A stretch of DNA of 64,000 nt from an uncultured Eggerthella sp. (GCA_900542265.1 UQML01000007.1:5816-69815), one strand, 5' to 3'; positions 9,766 to 18,360 are shown, counted from the first letter of the stretch. Notes: generated by a model from the letters alone, not told the origin. A program made the numbers and translations.

Positions 9766-11142
9766 ATGAAAGCAAAGCGTGATAAAAACATTGATATGCT
9801 GCACGGGCCCTTGGCGCGCAAAATTCTCCTCTTTGCTATCCCGCTTGCCCTAACTTCGATCCTCCAACAGCTCTTAAACTCTGCTGACGCAAGCATCGCT
9901 GGACGTTGTGTCAGCAACTTCTCTCTTGCAGGTATTGGCGGAACGGTCCCTATCACCTCTACCTTTGTCAACCTCTTTGTCGGTCTCTCTATTGGCGCTA
10001 ACGTTGTGGTTGCCATGTTTATTGGATCAGGCAACACAGAACGCGTAAAGGAGACCGTTCACACGGCAATGGGTCTCGCGATTGTCACCGGACTCATTCT
10101 TATGATTGCAGGCTTGTGCTTAGCTGAATGGATTCTTGTTGCTATTGGTATGCCTGCGGATGCAGAAGCAGACGCTCTTGTCTACATGCGCTGTTATTTT
10201 TGTACCATACCTTTTTTGACACTCTACAATTTTGGTGCCGCTATCATTCGCGCTCATGGCGATACCCGCACACCGCTCTATGCCTTACTTGCTGCAGTTG
10301 TTGTCAACTTTGCGCTCAACATGCTTTTTGTCCAAGTGTTTGGTTGGGGCACTGCTGGCATCGGTGTTGCTACTATTATTGCTTGTGCGCTGAGCGCCTT
10401 CATTCTCATTGTCGCCCTTCAACATGAACAAGAACCCTATCGTCTTACTGTTCGGCAGATTCGTATTAGCCGCTCTCCTCTTGTTGGGATCCTGCGTATT
10501 GGCATTCCCGCCGGTATCCAAGGTGCAGTCTTTTCTCTTTCAAACATCATTGTCCAAGCAGCTATCAATGGATTTGGATCAGCTGCCATTGCTGGATGTG
10601 CGGCAACCTTGAATTTTGAAATTTACACATATTTTTGCATCAGCGCGTTTGCCCAGACCGCTGTAACGTTTACGAGCCAAAACTTTGCAGCAGGCAATAC
10701 GGAGCGCTGCAAAGAAATTTTTAGATGGTGCCTTCTCTTTGGTGCCGGTGTTGGGCTCTGTTTAGGTATTACGTTTACCGCGCTTGGACGGAGTGCGTTA
10801 AGTATTTTTACGACCGATGCGGCTGCTCTTGGCTATGGCATGATTCGCATGTGGCTCATTGAACTCCCTGACTGCTTGACTTCATTTTACGAAGTTCCCG
10901 CAGGCTGCCTGCGCGGCATGGGCTGGTCAACCTTGCCAGCTATTATCACCATTTTTGGATCATGCGTTATGCGTATTGCTTTTGTGGTTTGGATATTCCC
11001 ACACCTCAACGACTTCGTTGCCTTAATGGCACTCTATCCCTTCACTTGGATCTGTATGCTCACTGCCATGTTGATTGCTTACTTTGTTGTGCGTCGTCAT
11101 GCTTTCAAAACGATCACTAACCCAATCGCACAAACAGTATAA
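9766..11142 (+). CDS. MATE family multidrug/metabolite exporter
   Basis: A 458-residue integral membrane protein with 12 predicted hydrophobic segments. The N-terminal signature LARKILLFAIPLALTSILQQLLNS and the internal repeat beginning near residue 230 (LRIGIPAGIQGAVFSLSNI) are the two six-helix halves of MATE (NorM/DinF-like) transporters, which exchange Na+ or H+ for cationic compounds or export metabolites. I take the ATG at 9766; an in-frame TTG at 9733 is less likely because it adds non-homologous residues. No good ribosome site is visible. It converges on the MFS gene with 27 bp between. Confidence 0.93.
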   Translation: MKAKRDKNIDMLHGPLARKILLFAIPLALTSILQQLLNSADASIAGRCVSNFSLAGIGGTVPITSTFVNLFVGLSIGANVVVAMFIGSGNTERVKETVHTAMGLAIVTGLILMIAGLCLAEWILVAIGMPADAEADALVYMRCYFCTIPFLTLYNFGAAIIRAHGDTRTPLYALLAAVVVNFALNMLFVQVFGWGTAGIGVATIIACALSAFILIVALQHEQEPYRLTVRQIRISRSPLVGILRIGIPAGIQGAVFSLSNIIVQAAINGFGSAAIAGCAATLNFEIYTYFCISAFAQTAVTFTSQNFAAGNTERCKEIFRWCLLFGAGVGLCLGITFTALGRSALSIFTTDAAALGYGMIRMWLIELPDCLTSFYEVPAGCLRGMGWSTLPAIITIFGSCVMRIAFVVWIFPHLNDFVALMALYPFTWICMLTAMLIAYFVVRRHAFKTITNPIAQTV

Positions 11143-11169
11143 AATTAATCATCACTTGTGAAAGTCAAT

Positions 11170-12486
11170 TTATCTTTCATTACGACATTCTTCTTTGATC
11201 GTGCGATACCGCGCCAGCGCAATGACAGGAATAGCAAGCGCAAGCAGTGCACCCATCATAAACCCTGACTGCGTCCCCCACCCATCAACAATGACACCAG
11301 CAAGCGTTGGCCCTATTGCTAAGCCACAAGTACATCCAGCATTGAGCCAAGTAATTGCCTCAGTTAAACGTTTTCCAGGAACAGCGCGCTCACAAGCACC
11401 ATTCAAGACAATCAAGAAAGGAGCATAAAACAGCGCTGCAACACATGAAACCACATACAAGCTCACCGCATTCGTAATAAACATCATTGATCCATATCCC
11501 AAACCAATACAAACTGCGGTGATCAGCACTTGTTTGTAAGGCAAAATAGTCAGATGTAACGTGCCAAAAATAAATCCCATCACGATAGAGACAACCGCTG
11601 ATGCCATCAGTGCTCCACTTGCAATATTGGCATCTCCTAGTCCTTCTGCAAAGGCAACAGTCGTCGTATCAAACGTTCCAAAGAATGCGCCCAAAAGCAA
11701 CATCAATATAAACAAAATACGCACCATACCTGACGTGCGAAAAAGACTTTTTGACGATGGCGACTCCGAAAGCTCTGCTGCAGATTCCACCTTACCTTCT
11801 CGTGACCCATCGGCTTTGTTAGTCTTGTCGGCCTCGACTGCGTTACTTACTTGCTCTCTCCATCCTGGCTTAGGTTCCGTATCTTTTGAGAGCATCAACA
11901 GAATTGTTCCAGCCAGAAAACAAACACCGCCTACGGCAAGACCAGCAATAGGAATAAGCGTTGAAGCAAGAAAGATAGAAAGCGCTGGCGCAATCATAAA
12001 ACCCACATCATCCAGAATACCTTCATACGAAAAGATAGTGGTGACAGGAGGCGCACTGGAGCCCAATTTCCCTGTGCGTAAGAGATAGACCCATCGCGCA
12101 CGAGAAAGGGCTTGTGCGCTCGGAATACAACCGACAAAAAGAGCAGCAAGAAATAAAATCCACACGGGACCATGAACATACACGGCAGACAAAAGCACAA
12201 TCAAACCCGCAAGACTAACAACTGCCGCAAAGGGAACAATCCTCGATTGACCTTTCTCATCAACAAGCTTTCCCAAACGCGGACCAATCAAAAAGATAGC
12301 AAGTGCAATAACCGACGATACAAGACCTGATTCAAGAAAGGAATACCCTGCCAGAGAAAGCATAGCAACCGTACCAATATTCATCATGTAGCTGTACATA
12401 CGCATGAGTAAACAAGCCGCATCAAAGCGACGCGCTGTACGAACCGCAAGGATTGCTCCATAGACTTTGAAATTCGCTGCTGGCAC
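11170..12486 (-). CDS. MFS transporter (drug-efflux-like)
   Basis: A 438-residue membrane protein with about 12 hydrophobic segments and a charged, low-complexity central loop (EADKTNKADGSREGKVESAAELSE region) typical of the MFS linker between the two bundles. The loop after TM2 (GPRLGKLVDEKGQSRIV) is a form of the MFS G-x-L-a-D-r-x-G motif. The start is uncertain: I use GTG 12486 preceded by GAAAGAGAG; an ATG-less extension to 12534 would run into the inverted repeat at 12524. Substrate unknown. Divergent from an HTH regulator that may control it. Confidence 0.85.
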   Translation of the reverse strand: MPAANFKVYGAILAVRTARRFDAACLLMRMYSYMMNIGTVAMLSLAGYSFLESGLVSSVIALAIFLIGPRLGKLVDEKGQSRIVPFAAVVSLAGLIVLLSAVYVHGPVWILFLAALFVGCIPSAQALSRARWVYLLRTGKLGSSAPPVTTIFSYEGILDDVGFMIAPALSIFLASTLIPIAGLAVGGVCFLAGTILLMLSKDTEPKPGWREQVSNAVEADKTNKADGSREGKVESAAELSESPSSKSLFRTSGMVRILFILMLLLGAFFGTFDTTTVAFAEGLGDANIASGALMASAVVSIVMGFIFGTLHLTILPYKQVLITAVCIGLGYGSMMFITNAVSLYVVSCVAALFYAPFLIVLNGACERAVPGKRLTEAITWLNAGCTCGLAIGPTLAGVIVDGWGTQSGFMMGALLALAIPVIALARYRTIKEECRNER

Positions 12487-12523
12487 AACTCTCTTTCTGT
12501 CTTGTTTACAAAATACCACGTAC

Positions 12524-12574
12524 CAAAGCAACAACTTGTTTGCAATGATTTACTTGCAACAATCTGTTGCTTTG
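12524..12574. promoter_or_regulatory. Inverted repeat between MFS gene and HTH gene (candidate operator)
   Basis: CAAAGCAACA (12524-12533) and its exact complement TGTTGCTTTG (12565-12574) enclose two copies of the self-complementary TTGCAA (12540 and 12554); a third TTGCAA is at 12613. The position in the divergent intergenic region fits an operator bound by a dimeric regulator such as the product at 12721. Confidence 0.5.
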
Positions 12575-12720
12575 ATGCATGCGATGAAAACCGCATAATA
12601 GGCGTATGTTCTTTGCAATCATCAAACAGACAGTCTCTTCACGGTCTTCAAGATGCAATCACCAAGATTACCAAGATCACCAAGAGACATATCGCCTCTG
12701 TACCATGAAAGGATACCGCT

Positions 12721-13269
12721 ATGTCGTTAGGTAATATCATCGCAAAAATCCGAGCGGAAAAAGGATTGACCCAAGAACAAATGGCGCGCGATCTATTTGT
12801 TACTCGACAGGCAGTTTCCCGATGGGAAACAGGCGAAACATCTCCTGGTGTCGATATGGTAAAACTAATTTGCGTTACGTATTCGATTCCCCTTGAGCGT
12901 TTTTTTGAAATGCCCCTAGATTACTATTGTCAATGTTGCTCTATGCCCATTCCTGATGAAGCGCTCCACGGCACTGAAGCTGATGGGTCAAAAAGTGACC
13001 ACTACTGTAAATGGTGCTATCAAGATGGCGACTTTACTGCTCAGGGAGTTGATATGGACGAATTCATTGAGGCAACTGCACAAATGGAGGCTGATGCACT
13101 CGGTATTTCACGTGAGGAAGCCGTATCACTCATGGCAACGTTGCTCCCTCATCTTGAACGGTGGAAAAATGAATCCACCGAGGAGTCAAGCGGCGACTCA
13201 ACCGACAAGTCCACTAATGAGTCAAGCGATGGGGTCGAAAATGACTCTGAGAATGGCTCCGCGAATTAA
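12721..13269 (+). CDS. XRE-family HTH regulator with zinc-ribbon
   Basis: A 182-residue cytoplasmic regulator. Residues 4-60 are an XRE helix-turn-helix (IRAEKGLTQEQMARDL, VTRQAVSRWETG). Residues 68-105 hold a putative zinc ribbon with paired cysteines (YCQCC and YCKWC), and residues 110-155 a helical segment (MATLLPHLERW). The tail is a Ser/Glu/Asp/Asn-rich low-complexity run. GAAAGGA is six to eight bases upstream of the ATG. Divergent from the MFS exporter, so local control of export is the simplest guess. The zinc-ribbon-after-HTH layout is common in Firmicutes and Coriobacteria proteins of unknown signal. Confidence 0.85.
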   Translation: MSLGNIIAKIRAEKGLTQEQMARDLFVTRQAVSRWETGETSPGVDMVKLICVTYSIPLERFFEMPLDYYCQCCSMPIPDEALHGTEADGSKSDHYCKWCYQDGDFTAQGVDMDEFIEATAQMEADALGISREEAVSLMATLLPHLERWKNESTEESSGDSTDKSTNESSDGVENDSENGSAN

Positions 13270-13290
13270 ACAACAACTTCTTCCCACGAT

Positions 13291-13533
13291 TCAAAAGATA
13301 GCTCTGACACACGCCTCATCAAACGGAACAATCTTAAAGAGCAATAAAAGCGATTCTACTCTCAAGCGCTCCTCCTCAGGTCGGGCGCTTTTTTCTGCAC
13401 CTAAAAGAAGTTCTGCTTTTACCACTGCAGGAACCTTAAAAAGACTTGCATCACTATTCATGAGCAGTTCGCAAGCTGAGTTTAGCTTGCATTTTGATAT
13501 GTCGATGAGAATATTGGCGTCAAATAAAAACAT
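13291..13533 (-). pseudogene. Truncated PIN-domain (VapC-like) toxin
   Basis: An 80-residue remnant starting MFLFDANILIDI. The first acidic residue of the PIN active site (DAN) and the second (VVKAELLLG) are present, with the following helix PFDEACVRAI, but the frame stops there. The C-terminal third that carries the remaining catalytic aspartates is missing, so it should be inactive as an RNase. No VapB antitoxin is adjacent. It lies in a zone of decayed genes. Confidence 0.75.
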
Positions 13534-13554
13534 CATTATCCTCATTTCCCTTGC

Positions 13555-13591
13555 AATAAAAATAATCAAGGAAAATAAAAATAATCAAGGA
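13555..13591. repeat. 19-bp tandem duplication containing a ribosome site
   Basis: AATAAAAATAATCAAGGA occurs at 13555-13572 and 13574-13591 (period 19). The second copy supplies the AAGGA ribosome site of the ATPase gene at 13597; the first is a spare copy. Confidence 0.75.
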
Positions 13592-13596
13592 TCACT

Positions 13597-14625
13597 ATGG
13601 CTGACTTTGAAATTCTAGAAAACCCTTTCACGCCCACCTTTGGAGAAATTCCCCTTCACCTGGCAGGAAGAGGAACGTTACTTAATGAACTCAAGCGCGC
13701 GTATTCTGGCAAGAAACGACATCCGAGTTTAACAATGGCAATAACAGGCGCACGTGGCACTGGCAAAACCGCACTTCTCGCTGCAGCTGCTGACGAAGCT
13801 GAAGCTGCCGGATGGATAGCAGCAAGAGCAACCGCCCTTCCAGGAATGCTCGACGATATACTTATTTCTACACAGCGTGAAGGAAGTCATCTTATAGACT
13901 CACCCACAGCGCATCTTTCAAGCATAGAGATAGGTGACGCCTTTAGCGCATCATGGGGAAATCCCCATCGCCCTACCAATTGGCGAAACGAAATAACGCA
14001 TCTCTTAAACCAACTTAGAGATTCAGAAACAGGATTGCCCAACAACATCCTTTCTCTTGAAAAAGACAAACAAGTCTCTTTTTTACGCCGCTCTCAAAAA
14101 AGACGTTTAGCTCGCATCTCTAATGTTGAAGTTGAGCAGGCAATACGAAGAACAATCGAGGAAAATGGGCGATCCGTCTCAGATGAAGCTTTGCAGAAAA
14201 TGACTAAGGCCGCCAATGGATTTCCTTTTATGATTCAGCTCGTTGGATTTCACGTATGGGAGGCAAGCTCATCGCAAGAAATTGATTTGCAGGCCGCGTG
14301 TTCAGGAATCAAGATAGCCGAATCAGAACTTCTCGAGAATATTGTTAAAGTCACCTACAGTGAACTTTCTAAAGGAGATCGTGCCTATCTTGAAGCCATG
14401 CTACAACTTGATATACCTCATAATTCTGACATTGCAACAAAACTAGGAAAGACAAATTCTTATGCACTTCAATATAAAAACAGGCTTATGAGTCAAGGTG
14501 TTATTGAAGAAGATTTCGATGGGGCTCTCTCCTTTCAAATGCCGCTCATGGAGACATTTCTCAAAGAGCTCTCAGGGCAGAAACGTAAATATATGACTCG
14601 AATCAACACGCACCGTGAGCGATGA
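13597..14625 (+). CDS. AAA-type ATPase with internal deletion of Walker B
   Basis: A 342-residue protein of the family of single-gene AAA ATPases that guard or regulate mobile DNA in Actinobacteria. Walker A is intact, GARGTGKT at residues 51-58. The sensor/arginine region SFLRRSQKRRLARIS (161-175), EVEQAIRRTIEENGRSVSDEAL and GFPFMIQLVG are present. Between LLNQLRDSETG and LPNNIL (around residues 145-148), where the family has a Walker B strand (hhhhDE) and about 40 residues, nothing is left: the two halves are joined in frame. ATP hydrolysis should be lost. The tail overlaps a surface-protein remnant. ATG with AAGGA six bases upstream. Confidence 0.75.
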   Translation: MADFEILENPFTPTFGEIPLHLAGRGTLLNELKRAYSGKKRHPSLTMAITGARGTGKTALLAAAADEAEAAGWIAARATALPGMLDDILISTQREGSHLIDSPTAHLSSIEIGDAFSASWGNPHRPTNWRNEITHLLNQLRDSETGLPNNILSLEKDKQVSFLRRSQKRRLARISNVEVEQAIRRTIEENGRSVSDEALQKMTKAANGFPFMIQLVGFHVWEASSSQEIDLQAACSGIKIAESELLENIVKVTYSELSKGDRAYLEAMLQLDIPHNSDIATKLGKTNSYALQYKNRLMSQGVIEEDFDGALSFQMPLMETFLKELSGQKRKYMTRINTHRER

Positions 14626-15209
14626 GGATGCCGCACTCATCCAAAAGAATTTGGGTGGATATCTTCCCATCGCCAATTTTAGCCTTACCCCCTACAGTCA
14701 AGTAGAAGACGAAGCGCCTGTTAATGAAGGAGCCGTTACAAGGGGTGATGCTCTTGTGCGAATCAGTTTAAAACTGCCGGACTCTCTAGCAAAGACTGAT
14801 CCCACCATTGTTCGCGACTATAAGATACTTTGTGTCTACGAAGGGAATATAACGCTTCTGCCATGCACCTATGACGCAGACAGTAATACGCTTATTTTTA
14901 GAACAAATCGCTTTGCCTCTTTTGGCCTTATTTGCCAAGATACGCGCGATGGCGAAGGTTATTGCTCATGCTTTAGGCGATCGGGTTCTTGCTGAAGAGA
15001 TAGACCTCACGCTTTTCTATGAGATAGACGGCAAAGAAACTCAGGTGCACAAAACAAATGATCCCCTCACCGTGAAGATAACCTTACCTGATTCTTCTGA
15101 TACCTCACAGGCGCGAACCTATGAAATTATTCGGGTTCATGAGGGAAAAGCGGACATACTACCCGCAACATTTGATACGAACACGCATGAACTCAAAGAG
15201 GGACGGTAA
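14615..15209 (+). pseudogene. Frameshifted remnant of a surface protein (two repeat units)
   Basis: Two frames encode related units. Frame one (14615-14995) has ISLKLPDSLAKTD, VRDYKILCVYEGNITLLP and TLIFRTNRFASFGLI; frame two (14871-15209) has VKITLPDSSDTSQ, TYEIIRVHEGKADILPATFD and THELKEGR, then stops where the matching FRTNRF-like part should follow. The frame change falls near 14930-14960. Repeat units like these occur in Coriobacteria and Clostridia wall proteins. No signal peptide or anchor is left. I read it as a broken fragment of a larger gene. Confidence 0.65.
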
Positions 15210-15237
15210 TCTTTTAAACGCATCAATAGAGTTGGAC

Positions 15238-16347
15238 CTACGAGTGATCTTTAGGGACAAAATAGTGATTCGGATTTACTAAAAAGCCCAGTTTTCCCAC
15301 ATGATTCATCATCCATAAAACGCTGATAGGTAAAAGGTATATCACCACAAATGCACCCAAAATATGTGCTGGTGCATAGAAACCTGCAAGCGCCCCCGTT
15401 GCCTGCACACCTGCCAAAGAAAGAACATAAAACCAACTTTTCATAAACATGGGATGCAACAGCCAGATGGCCTTGGTGTATCTATCAATGAATTTGTAGA
15501 AACCAATTTGTGACCCATCGCCAAAACGACCACCAAAAATTACCGTAAACCAGAAGAGCCCGGTTGCCGTAAGTACCGCCGATAACACTGGTGCGGGCGT
15601 ACTGAGCGCAAAAAGAAGTACGCTTAGGATGAGCCATCCTATAGAAATGAGTACAGCAGCTACGAGTTTAGCGCTTACAGCAAAGAGCGTACGTGTTTTT
15701 TCTTCTGCCTGCCACGCCAACGTCATCCCGCCGATGAACCAAATCCATGATCCACAGAAGTTCTGAACAACATACGGCAGAGCAGAAAAGTCAGCTGCCG
15801 TTGCGGGATGAAGCGCACCCATAATTGCAAGCACTTTGATGATCGCAGCTACAATCAAAAAACCAATCATCTGCTTTTGCGTTGCAAAGGTAGGGGTCAG
15901 CGCATACATCACCAACGCCACGAGAAAGAATCCAACAGGAATTACTGGATTAACAAAGGTGGCGTTAATAAGGTTTTCTAAACTAAGCGATGGGTTTGCA
16001 CCAACCCAACTATTTATCAAAAGGGTAAAAAACGTTATGAAGACAAGCGGAACGAGCATATATACCACGTGATACTTCATACTGTGGCACCAATCCGCCC
16101 TATTTCGTACGCGCCACTGCTTCTGGAACAAATACCCATAGCCAAAATAAAAAACAGGCAGCTGAAACACAAAGAAGCACGATTCAGCCCATCGGTATAC
16201 AAGATCACCAGGCAAACAGCCCAAATCTACCATCGCCTTACAGAATCCCCCTAGTGCAATCAAAAGCGATGCTGTTGATTGCATATTAAAGATCCAGGTG
16301 TTGGGTATGTTTGCTTGCTTTGCTGACATGTCTTTCTGCTCCGCCAT
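15238..16347 (-). CDS. Acyltransferase-3-like integral membrane protein
   Basis: A 369-residue protein with about ten hydrophobic segments and a short cytoplasmic N-terminus. Layout (WIFNMQSTASLLIALGGFCKAMVDL at the start, AESCFFVFQLPVFYFGYGYLF, and a late W-L-L-H-P segment) matches the acyltransferase_3 superfamily, which modifies polysaccharides or lipids with acyl groups. The usual catalytic His in the first helix is not obvious, so the assignment is to the fold, not to activity. It converges on the surface-protein remnant at 15209. Confidence 0.7.
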   Translation of the reverse strand: MAEQKDMSAKQANIPNTWIFNMQSTASLLIALGGFCKAMVDLGCLPGDLVYRWAESCFFVFQLPVFYFGYGYLFQKQWRVRNRADWCHSMKYHVVYMLVPLVFITFFTLLINSWVGANPSLSLENLINATFVNPVIPVGFFLVALVMYALTPTFATQKQMIGFLIVAAIIKVLAIMGALHPATAADFSALPYVVQNFCGSWIWFIGGMTLAWQAEEKTRTLFAVSAKLVAAVLISIGWLILSVLLFALSTPAPVLSAVLTATGLFWFTVIFGGRFGDGSQIGFYKFIDRYTKAIWLLHPMFMKSWFYVLSLAGVQATGALAGFYAPAHILGAFVVIYLLPISVLWMMNHVGKLGFLVNPNHYFVPKDHS

Positions 16348-16492
16348 GAACGTCCTAGGCTCACGCTCTTCTTGGTAAATCTATCTTAGGATTACTCATA
16401 GCAAATCAGTTGCCGTTTTAGCTTATGTTGTTGAGGTGACACCAACACAAAGCTGCAAAGCTACAAACGTGCTGTGCAACTATGCAGCTTGA

Positions 16493-16740
16493 CTAATGCA
16501 GATAGATCTGCCAAATTCCCGAAGTAAATTCAACAACATGAGAAGCAGCATCCTGCATTGACAAATTCTTATATGAAAACTCTTCTCTACCTTAAAGTCG
16601 TAATTCACGATTTCTTTTATCATGTCCCATGCAGCATATCTAACAGTATCGCCTCTTAGAACCCATTCACTTTTTGAGATGCTGCGATCACGGTATACCC
16701 CAGCCCTTTTTATCAATTCTCTAAAAAGCTGGCTCAAAGA
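16493..16740 (-). pseudogene. Fic-domain protein fragment with frameshift
   Basis: Reading from 16740 gives FRELIKRAGVYRDRSISKSEW, VLRGDTVRYAAWDMIKEI and YDFKVEKSF; a one-base shift then continues as SYKNLSMQDAASHVVEFTSGIWQI before TAG at 16493. EFTSGIWQI is the segment that precedes HPF in Fic proteins (compare ARFTSGIWQIHPF in the gene at 21050). The catalytic motif itself is gone. It abuts the left attachment copy, so it may be debris from an earlier insertion at this site. Confidence 0.65.
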
Positions 16741-16803
16741 TCAGACCAACAAGTGGTCTGAAGAGAAAACAAAACAGGTCAGACGAATTAATCATCTGAC
16801 CTG
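16741..16803. terminator. Two hairpins beside the left tRNA copy
   Basis: TCAGACCA/TGGTCTGA (16741-16748 with 16754-16761) and CAGGTCAGA/TCTGACCTG (16775-16783 with 16795-16803). The second matches the hairpin downstream of the intact tRNA (28185-28213), so it is most likely a copy of the tRNA terminator region. Confidence 0.6.
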
Positions 16804-16811
16804 CAGAAAAT

Positions 16812-16858
16812 TTGGTCGCGGGGGCCGGATTTGAACCAACGACCTTCGGGTTATGAGC
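16812..16858 (-). repeat. Attachment-site copy A (3' end of tRNA-fMet)
   Basis: 47 bp identical to 28221-28267, covering the tRNA 3' end from the CCA through the anticodon arm (TTATGAGC). To the right the match stops, so this is a displaced tRNA 3' end, the far junction of an integrated element. Homology with the intact locus also continues leftward, at lower identity, through a hairpin. Confidence 0.85.
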
Positions 16859-16982
16859 GGTCTTGATTGAACGTAAAGTAAGTAAGATTATGTGTCTGAA
16901 CTGGTGTTTTGCGCTAATCCTATCACGTAGATTTCGGTGCATTTGGGTATGTTTCGTGCCCATCTGCACCGCATCTGCACCG
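16859..16982. repeat. Element end sequence, copy 1, with 11-bp tandem repeats
   Basis: About 125 bp that reappear, with scattered substitutions, at 19153-19277. Both copies finish with CATCTGCACCG in tandem (16961-16971 and 16972-16982). Such paired direct repeats next to a core site resemble recombinase arm-binding sites. The translated frames through here are readthrough of tRNA sequence and not genes. Confidence 0.65.
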
Positions 16983-17053
16983 ACTTTGGGTGTCCGTTTC
17001 GACTGAATTTCGTAGCTTTTTCAGTCGATTCGGACAATTTAGTCCCCTAGCCT

Positions 17054-18106
17054 CTACTGAGACTTGCACCACACATATGCGGTAGAGCGACCGCCTCCAA
17101 TCTTCTCTATCTTGCCATCGTCTACGAGCTTCTTGAGCACACGCTCGATGGTCGTAATCGAAATATCAGGACACGCCCTTGCGATTTCTGACTTCTTGAC
17201 AGAACCCAATGAGTTCCCAAGGTACTCTTCGACTCGTTCAGCCTTTGTTTTAGATCCGCCGAGCAAACCCGACACCCTCGACTCAAAATCGGCGTACACC
17301 GCTATTTCGATTCCCAGAAGGTAGTTAACAAACGGAGCATAATCCGCCTCTCCCTCGTTCCATCCCCTCGAACTTGCGGCGAGGGCCTCGTAATACGAAT
17401 CGCGCGTTCGGTTGATCTCGTCTTCAACACTCACATACTTCCCAGCCAGATACCCATTTTGATATAAAAGAAGCAAGGTCAAGAGTCGACTCATCCTCCC
17501 GTTGCCATCAGTGAAAGGGTGAATGCTCACGAAATCGAAGACGAAGCGTGCGATGAGAACCAAAGGGTCCACGGTCTCGCTCTCTATACCCATAGCATAG
17601 CTTGCGCACAGCTCTTCCATTGCCCCTGGCACCGCAACTGCTGGAAGTGGCCTGAATCGAATATGCTCTGCGCCATCCGCATCGCGTTCGATGATCGTAT
17701 TATCACTATCCTTCCAATGCCCCGCGAAAGAGTGACCTGAATATCGATGAAGCATCGCGTGCATCTGCAGGATAACGCTCGGAGTTAGCCGCATGTGCTC
17801 ATAGCTTTCATGGATAAGGGCTAGGACATCACGATAGCCAGCGATTTCCCGTTCTGCTCGGCTGGTCGGCTCGCTCTTCTCTGCCATTAGCTCGTTAAGA
17901 CGTTTATCTGTAGTGCTTATTCCCTCGATTCGATTGGAAGCATCTGCTGAACGAATCTTGGCTGAAGTGCACAGTTTTTCCAGCACGTCGGGACGTGCCT
18001 CTAGATACAATGCCTGCTTCCCCTTGTATTCGTGAAGCGTCGCGATCTTCTTCACGATATCGGGAGTTAGCAAGTTGAGCGGATCGTTGTAATCGAAATG
18101 CGGCAC
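17054..18106 (-). CDS. Fic family AMP-transferase with C-terminal winged helix
   Basis: A 350-residue cytoplasmic protein. The catalytic motif HPFTDGNGRMSR (His196) is complete, so nucleotide transfer (usually AMPylation of a hydroxyl side chain) is expected. The N-terminal inhibitory helix carries SNRIEG (residues 57-62), the [ST]xxxE[GN] motif of class II Fic proteins, so activity is probably autoinhibited. Residues 285-350 look like a winged helix (SVKKSEIARACPDISITTIERVLKKLVDDGKIEKIGGG), implying DNA binding and possible self-regulation through the dyad at 18137. GTG start with AAAGAGA upstream. First gene of element 1. Confidence 0.92.
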   Translation of the reverse strand: MPHFDYNDPLNLLTPDIVKKIATLHEYKGKQALYLEARPDVLEKLCTSAKIRSADASNRIEGISTTDKRLNELMAEKSEPTSRAEREIAGYRDVLALIHESYEHMRLTPSVILQMHAMLHRYSGHSFAGHWKDSDNTIIERDADGAEHIRFRPLPAVAVPGAMEELCASYAMGIESETVDPLVLIARFVFDFVSIHPFTDGNGRMSRLLTLLLLYQNGYLAGKYVSVEDEINRTRDSYYEALAASSRGWNEGEADYAPFVNYLLGIEIAVYADFESRVSGLLGGSKTKAERVEEYLGNSLGSVKKSEIARACPDISITTIERVLKKLVDDGKIEKIGGGRSTAYVWCKSQ

Positions 18107-18136
18107 GGATTCTCTTTCTGCCTCATGGTTTTCTAA

Positions 18137-18188
18137 TCTGCATCATATTGTAGCATTTGATGCAGAATGAGTGTCGTATGATGTAGAT
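18137..18188 (-). promoter_or_regulatory. Operator-like inverted repeats upstream of the Fic gene
   Basis: TCTGCATCA (18137-18145) and its exact complement (18158-18166) enclose a possible -10 (TACAAT on the minus strand, 18147-18152). A third half-site TATGATGTAG lies just beyond, near 18177-18186. This fits repression by a dimer, perhaps the Fic protein's own winged helix. Confidence 0.5.
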
Positions 18189-18210
18189 AGGTTTTTCGAA
18201 ATGGAAGAAT

Positions 18211-18231
18211 GCCGGGGGATAAGCCCCCGGC
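18211..18231. terminator. Strong GC hairpin
   Basis: GCCGGGGG/CCCCCGGC with a 5-base loop, in the spacer between the Fic gene and the toxin-antitoxin pair. No clear T-tract on either side. It may insulate the two units. Confidence 0.45.
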
Positions 18232-18308
18232 GCTTGATAGCCGCTTATTCAGCCACCGATCAAATAATGCCACAACCGAACGGCGCTAGCAAGGCAATCT
18301 GCATGCAT

Positions 18309-18345
18309 TGCTAATTGTAAGACATGATTGTATACTTGTCTTACA
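18309..18345 (+). promoter_or_regulatory. Promoter and operator of the RelB/YafQ pair
   Basis: A -35-like TTGCTA (18309) and -10 TATACT (18331) are 16 bp apart. TGTAAGACA (18316-18324) and its exact complement (18337-18345) flank the -10, as expected for autorepression by the antitoxin complex. Confidence 0.6.
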
Positions 18346-18360
18346 TCTTAGGAGGTAATC

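Noticed and set aside
16721..16969. Open frame through the left attachment copy with the phrase HNPKVVGSNPAPAT
   Set aside because: This is the translation of the tRNA 3' end and element end, a well-known artefact; the same holds for the frame at 18982-19284.
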